Of a DNA stretch of 64,000 nucleotides, positions 59,901-64,000 are shown piece by piece (the stretch's first letter is position 1; each line of letters begins with the position of its first letter). Made by a program: the position numbers and the translations under genes. Source of the stretch: Penelope pileata (lineage: Eukaryota > Chordata > Aves > Galliformes > Cracidae). The stretch covers positions 2,261-66,260 of the forward strand of contig WBMW01003333.1 of assembly GCA_013396635.1 (NCBI GenBank), given 5' to 3'. A model generated the notes under the pieces. That model ran no database searches, was not told the origin of the DNA, and saw only the letters and a list, made by a program, of their open reading frames with translations.

Positions 59901-62900
59901 TTACAAAGAGAACGGTATACACTAAATATTAGTTCACATCAGTAACCACAGTTTTGATTTTTGTGTGTGCGTTATATAATCAATACTAAATTTATAGGAA
60001 TCAGAACGGCATACTTATATTATTTTTCTCTTTTTGACTTGGAACTCGCTGGAACAACAACTACGGTACAGCAGTCTCCACTTTCAGCTCTGCCCTCTCT
60101 CTGCACTGTGTCTGGACCCATCCCACAGCAGATCTTCATCCTCAGACCCCAACAGTCCACAGCTCCACAATCTGTGCAAAGACTCATGGCACCATTCTTC
60201 TGCTCTCCAGCTCTCTTCTCATGCATAGCCTGATATGCCCATGATGGTGCCAATTCTATTTTGTGCTGTAATGATGGTCCACTGAGACCCTATGATCTTC
60301 TCCTGCTCCACAGTTCCAGTTGGACTACAACATATCCCAAAATCCCAAACAAACATTCAAAATCCTTAAAAGTCTTCCTGGATAAGATACTCAGAAGAGG
60401 AATGCCTGAGAAAAAACACATGCTTGGTAACTGGAAGAATCATGCTGAAACATTACCAAAGCTGAGCTCCATTCCCTTACACCCCTACTGCAACATGGGC
60501 AGGTCAGAGCTTAGCTTCAAAGGCAGCCTAATCTGCCTGGCCAGATGGACAAGAAAACACACACTACAAGTATGTAAGCACTGGCATAAAAGTTCTTTGT
60601 CTAAGTGGTTATAGGATTTAGGTTAAGATATGTTTCCAGGATAAACCTACAACACAGCACCAAGCACAAGAGAGTCACACACATGCAAGAGGCTTTTTTT
60701 TAACCACTCTGTTTGGAGTTAAGTGACTCCACACGCTACACATCTGCATGGGCATTGCACTGCAGGAAATCCAGCCAGGTGAAATCAAGGCATCAGAAGG
60801 CGAGCAGGGCTGAGCACGGCAGTGGAAGGAGCCTCTCCTGAGCAAATGGATGCCACTGCAGCGATCGCCATGTCCCCAGCATGAGGCTGGGGCAGCGGTA
60901 ATTGTGCAAAGTGCTCTTTATTCATTATCCTTTACTGAAGCTGTGTTCTTGATTGTGTCTCTCAAAAACACATCAGGGCCACTTCTTCCTGGTCCACAGC
61001 AAGATGCAATTTCCTCTCTCCTCCTGGAGTGTACATTTTAATCAACCTGCAAAGGACCAACAAATTTAATTGGCCCAACGAGCTAATTTTAAATCTTCAT
61101 TCCTGAGTTCAGGTTCAATTCAAATACACTTTATGAATAAGAAATATAAATGCTAACAGTTTTAGGCCCACATTTTTCCAAGTGGCTCAAAAATCTTTAT
61201 TGTGGCTATGTACTTCTGCATGTGGAAACACCTGAAGTCACAAACGAGAACTGTTAATCATCTGCCTAACGTGCAGGGAGCATCAGGTCGCTGGACCTCC
61301 AGAGGCCATTCACTGCAACCACAGCTGACTGCAGGAACAAAATTGGAAACTGCTGCCCACACATAGGACCATAAGTCACTGAAGCATTGGAAAGAAGAAC
61401 AAAATACAAGACTTGCATTCCTTACCTTAAAAAACAAACACACAAACAAACATAAACCGTAAAGAAGACAAAGAAAAGCCCAGAGGACTAACTACTCAGC
61501 CTCTGACAACACCAGAAGTAACTACTCAGTCTATTCAAAGATAACAACAGATGACGTTAAGATATGTTGCCATCATCCTTTGCTTAAATAAGCAAGCTTC
61601 AAAGGAATAAGAATAAACTCTTCACACTTATTTCTTTTGTTTTCCTGAAGCTAGCTGTAAATTAGATCGTCTGGGCACAGCTGATTATCTCCCTACACAC
61701 CAGGCTAGTTTCCTCCGCTACGATTCAGCTTACTGCTGATAATGAAAGCAGTGCAATGTTTTGTATGGATCCATCATTAATCTTGGCCCACATTAGACCC
61801 TCTGCACTGCCTCGGGTGTGGCTAAAAAAGGTAGTGACCATGACATAGCTAGATGTAAACTCAAGTTTTTCTCCTAGTCAAGATTCTGACCTATTATTCT
61901 TCCAAATACTTTCCAGCTTGACATTATCCTCCTGTTTCTGCACACTATTGCCAGATTAACCTACTGGCCCCTTTTACCTCTCTTTAGCAATTACCATTTG
62001 CTAGATTTCTCTTTCTCACAGCATGGCTTTTGGATTATTTTCTTCTGAGATTTAAAAGCCTCCAGTGTTGTTTTCCTCTCAAGTTTTTCATCCTCCAAAA
62101 CATATTCATATTGCTTTTTGTCAACATAGGTTGTCACAAAATCTCTCCTATCTTACCATGATCACCCATATGCATTGCTGTTCAGGACAGAAGAGGAACA
62201 TTTAAAGTTTCCAGCTCAGCACATTGCTCAGAGGCCAATGCATTGCACAGGAAATACATTCCCTATAGACATTCTTAGATGGTGGACTGGAAGTTGCACG
62301 CAACTGAGCCCTGTTTTCTTAGTGATTCATGGAGGATTTGCATCTACAACAGACACCCAACACAACAATAATTACATGCCTACCTCCTTAACAAACCACA
62401 CTACTGAGAAAGACCTGCCAGATGCATTTTACAGGAAAAAGGTTCAAGTGATAGCTTCTACCCTGTTGGTAAACCCGACCTAGAGACACTCCTTTGAGGC
62501 TAAAAGGAGAGTTTTAGATTTCAGCATTCCATAGCTTGTTTCAGCATTGAGTTTCCACTTACCCTTTTATGAGGGGTATCACAGTGAGTGCCAACAAAGA
62601 GGGTCTTTTCTGTAGAAGGTATCTATATAAACAAGACTCACAGCACCCTATGAAAAAGCATGAATGAGTAAAGTCTAGTTGCTCCAGGCACAATGAGGTA
62701 ATAATAACAATAACAAAAAAGAACAAGATTACAAGTAGAGAAATTTCTTAGGCACTTTGTTTTATTTAAATTTCTCTATCTGCTTGCAGAGATAGCCTCA
62801 TTCTCTGAACAGTGGATATACACAAGATTGCTTTTAACTCTGTGGCTGTCACACAGACTTTTAAGCTAGATAAAATCTAGTTTAACATAGATAACATTTG

Positions 62901-64000
62901 CGGCTTTCTGGATGGACAGCAGTCAGTCACTCTTAATGATGGCATGCATTTGTAAATACTAATTTCTTCAAAATCAAGAAGGTGACAAATGGCTTCAACT
63001 AATCCAGCCTATGGAACAGCCTCCATGGTGCTGAGGATGGGCACTTTTACATGCTCCCTTGGGATGCCGGTCTCAGACTCCAGCATCCCTTGTATCCCAA
63101 GATGATAATCTGAGGCTCAACTCTGAGAAAAGGCTACGTAAAACTGCAGAGAGACATTTTCAGTCTGCCATGATGCTAGTGAGTACTGGCTATGCAACAA
63201 CGGGTTCACGTTTCTAACATGTCAGCTCTGCTCAGCATTCTTTCATGTTTTCTTTTCTGCCGCTCTGCTGACTAACCTGACAGAGCTAAATACAGCATGA
63301 AGTGAGGCAACATGATTGAAGAGCTTGAGAAATATTTCACCAAATACTTTGTGATAGAAGTCATACCACTCCGACTGCTTCCCCTCCCTCCCCTTTTTTT
63401 ATTGAGAAGAGGGTGTGGAGAAATGCATTACTCAAAACCAGAAAGGGTCTTGAAAACAATTCATGTGCATCCCAGAGCTCAGCAGTTTGAAAGTTGACCT
63501 TTATTTCAGAAAATTTCCAGCAGTGCCACAGATGTGAGAGAGAAGGGCAGAGAGGAGCCAGGGCCTTTCCTGTGCTGACAGTGTGGGCCCTGCCACTCCC
63601 CCATGGAGAATCCCCACAGATGACTCACAGATTAGCTTGCATCGATTCCAGTCTTAATTTTCTTCTCTCTGTGTTAATTCTGACACTGCTCTGTCCCTAG
63701 AACAAAATCAGAGCTGGGCCCTTCCTTTTCTTCATTTCCTCCCACTCCCTATTTTAAATACAGCTATTAAATCATGATGGCCTGAAAAGATCACTTCATT
63801 TGTACTCTGTCATCTGCATTTAGGGGCATCAGAAGGAAAACGATGCTGCTATCCACAGCTTTCGGCAATTTTCCCTGGCCTGGGTTATCCAGTGCCATCA
63901 CTCTTTATTTCCTTCTTTTCTCCTTGGGTGCTTTATACCCTGTGACACAAAGAACACCAGCTAGTACATATTGTTTAAGTTCCTCTACTTTTCTTAGTAG
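56963..64000. other. Unique non-coding sequence with one exon candidate
   Basis: Mostly AT-rich unique DNA. It contains the candidate exon 58019-58125 (minus). An A/C-rich (CAAA)n-like tract lies at about 61431-61456 and an (AAC/AATAAC) A-rich patch at about 62695-62731. 61655-61800 has dense TAAT/GATAA/GCTGATAATG cores resembling a conserved enhancer. No gene reaches the right edge, and frames up to 117 codons have no recognisable domains. Confidence 0.5.
58019..58125 (-). other. Candidate 5' exon with start codon (best exon lead)
   Basis: On the minus strand a strong acceptor (tctattttttcttacag) precedes 58125 and a consensus donor (GAG|GTAAGT) follows 58019, giving a 107-nt interval. All frames are closed near the 5' part. 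From the ATG at 58069-58067 one frame runs open to the donor for 17 codons, MDFSPNLNEPVYGQRLE, ending in phase 0. An in-frame TAG sits 39 nt upstream of that ATG, so the layout fits a second exon carrying the end of a 5' leader and the start codon. I do not recognise the peptide. No partner exon can be assigned with confidence, so this may still be chance. Confidence 0.25.

Noticed and set aside
1..64000. Bacterial-type features (operons, ribosome binding sites, CRISPR, phage, plasmid origin) or a complete provirus
   Set aside because: Avian CR1 elements, many homopolymers and microsatellites, low CpG over most of the window and the lack of dense coding frames show eukaryotic nuclear DNA. No repeat-spacer array, primer-binding site or paired terminal repeat was seen.

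Overview
This window reads as vertebrate nuclear DNA, most likely from a bird. The main evidence is three pieces of CR1 retrotransposon of the avian type (about 19131-19448, 27921-28109 and 46299-46588). Much older fragments lie around them: L3/CR1 pieces resembling those that are abundant in turtles and crocodilians, MIR-like SINE pieces, and one hAT-like miniature transposon. The CR1 wording (e.g. 'ggcctcccctcagcctc', 'cttcaccatctttgttgccc') is what I know from chicken-like genomes. A galliform is my best guess, but I cannot fix the species or the locus.

No complete protein-coding gene, rRNA, tRNA, CRISPR array, operon, phage or provirus can be supported. Open frames of 60-250 codons occur on both strands. 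They overlap one another, have low-complexity or unrecognisable translations, and cluster where GC is high, so I treat them as chance. The window is best described as intergenic or intronic DNA.

Layout. 1-1640 is GC-rich, and the first ~330 bases are CpG-enriched, perhaps the edge of an island belonging to a gene to the left. 1.6-19 kb is mixed-composition unique DNA with simple repeats, one old L3 piece, one weak MIR-like piece and a striking 12-bp perfect hairpin. 19-28 kb carries two CR1 pieces, a second L3 piece and a pentanucleotide microsatellite. 28-46 kb is mostly AT-richer unique sequence with a 22-bp perfect palindrome, a MIR-like piece, a small GC-rich patch at 35.2-35.7 kb and two single ambiguous bases beside homopolymers. 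46-64 kb holds the third CR1, the hAT-like element, another MIR-like piece and the best candidate exon in the window (minus strand, 58019-58125).

Several splice-site-bounded intervals could be exons of an unrecognised transcript. The number of strong donor sites is close to what chance would give on both strands, so these are leads only. I found no evidence of a previously undescribed biological system. The items most worth checking are the 58-kb candidate exon, the 14.7-kb hairpin, the 32.8-kb palindrome and several AT-rich blocks that look like conserved developmental enhancers.
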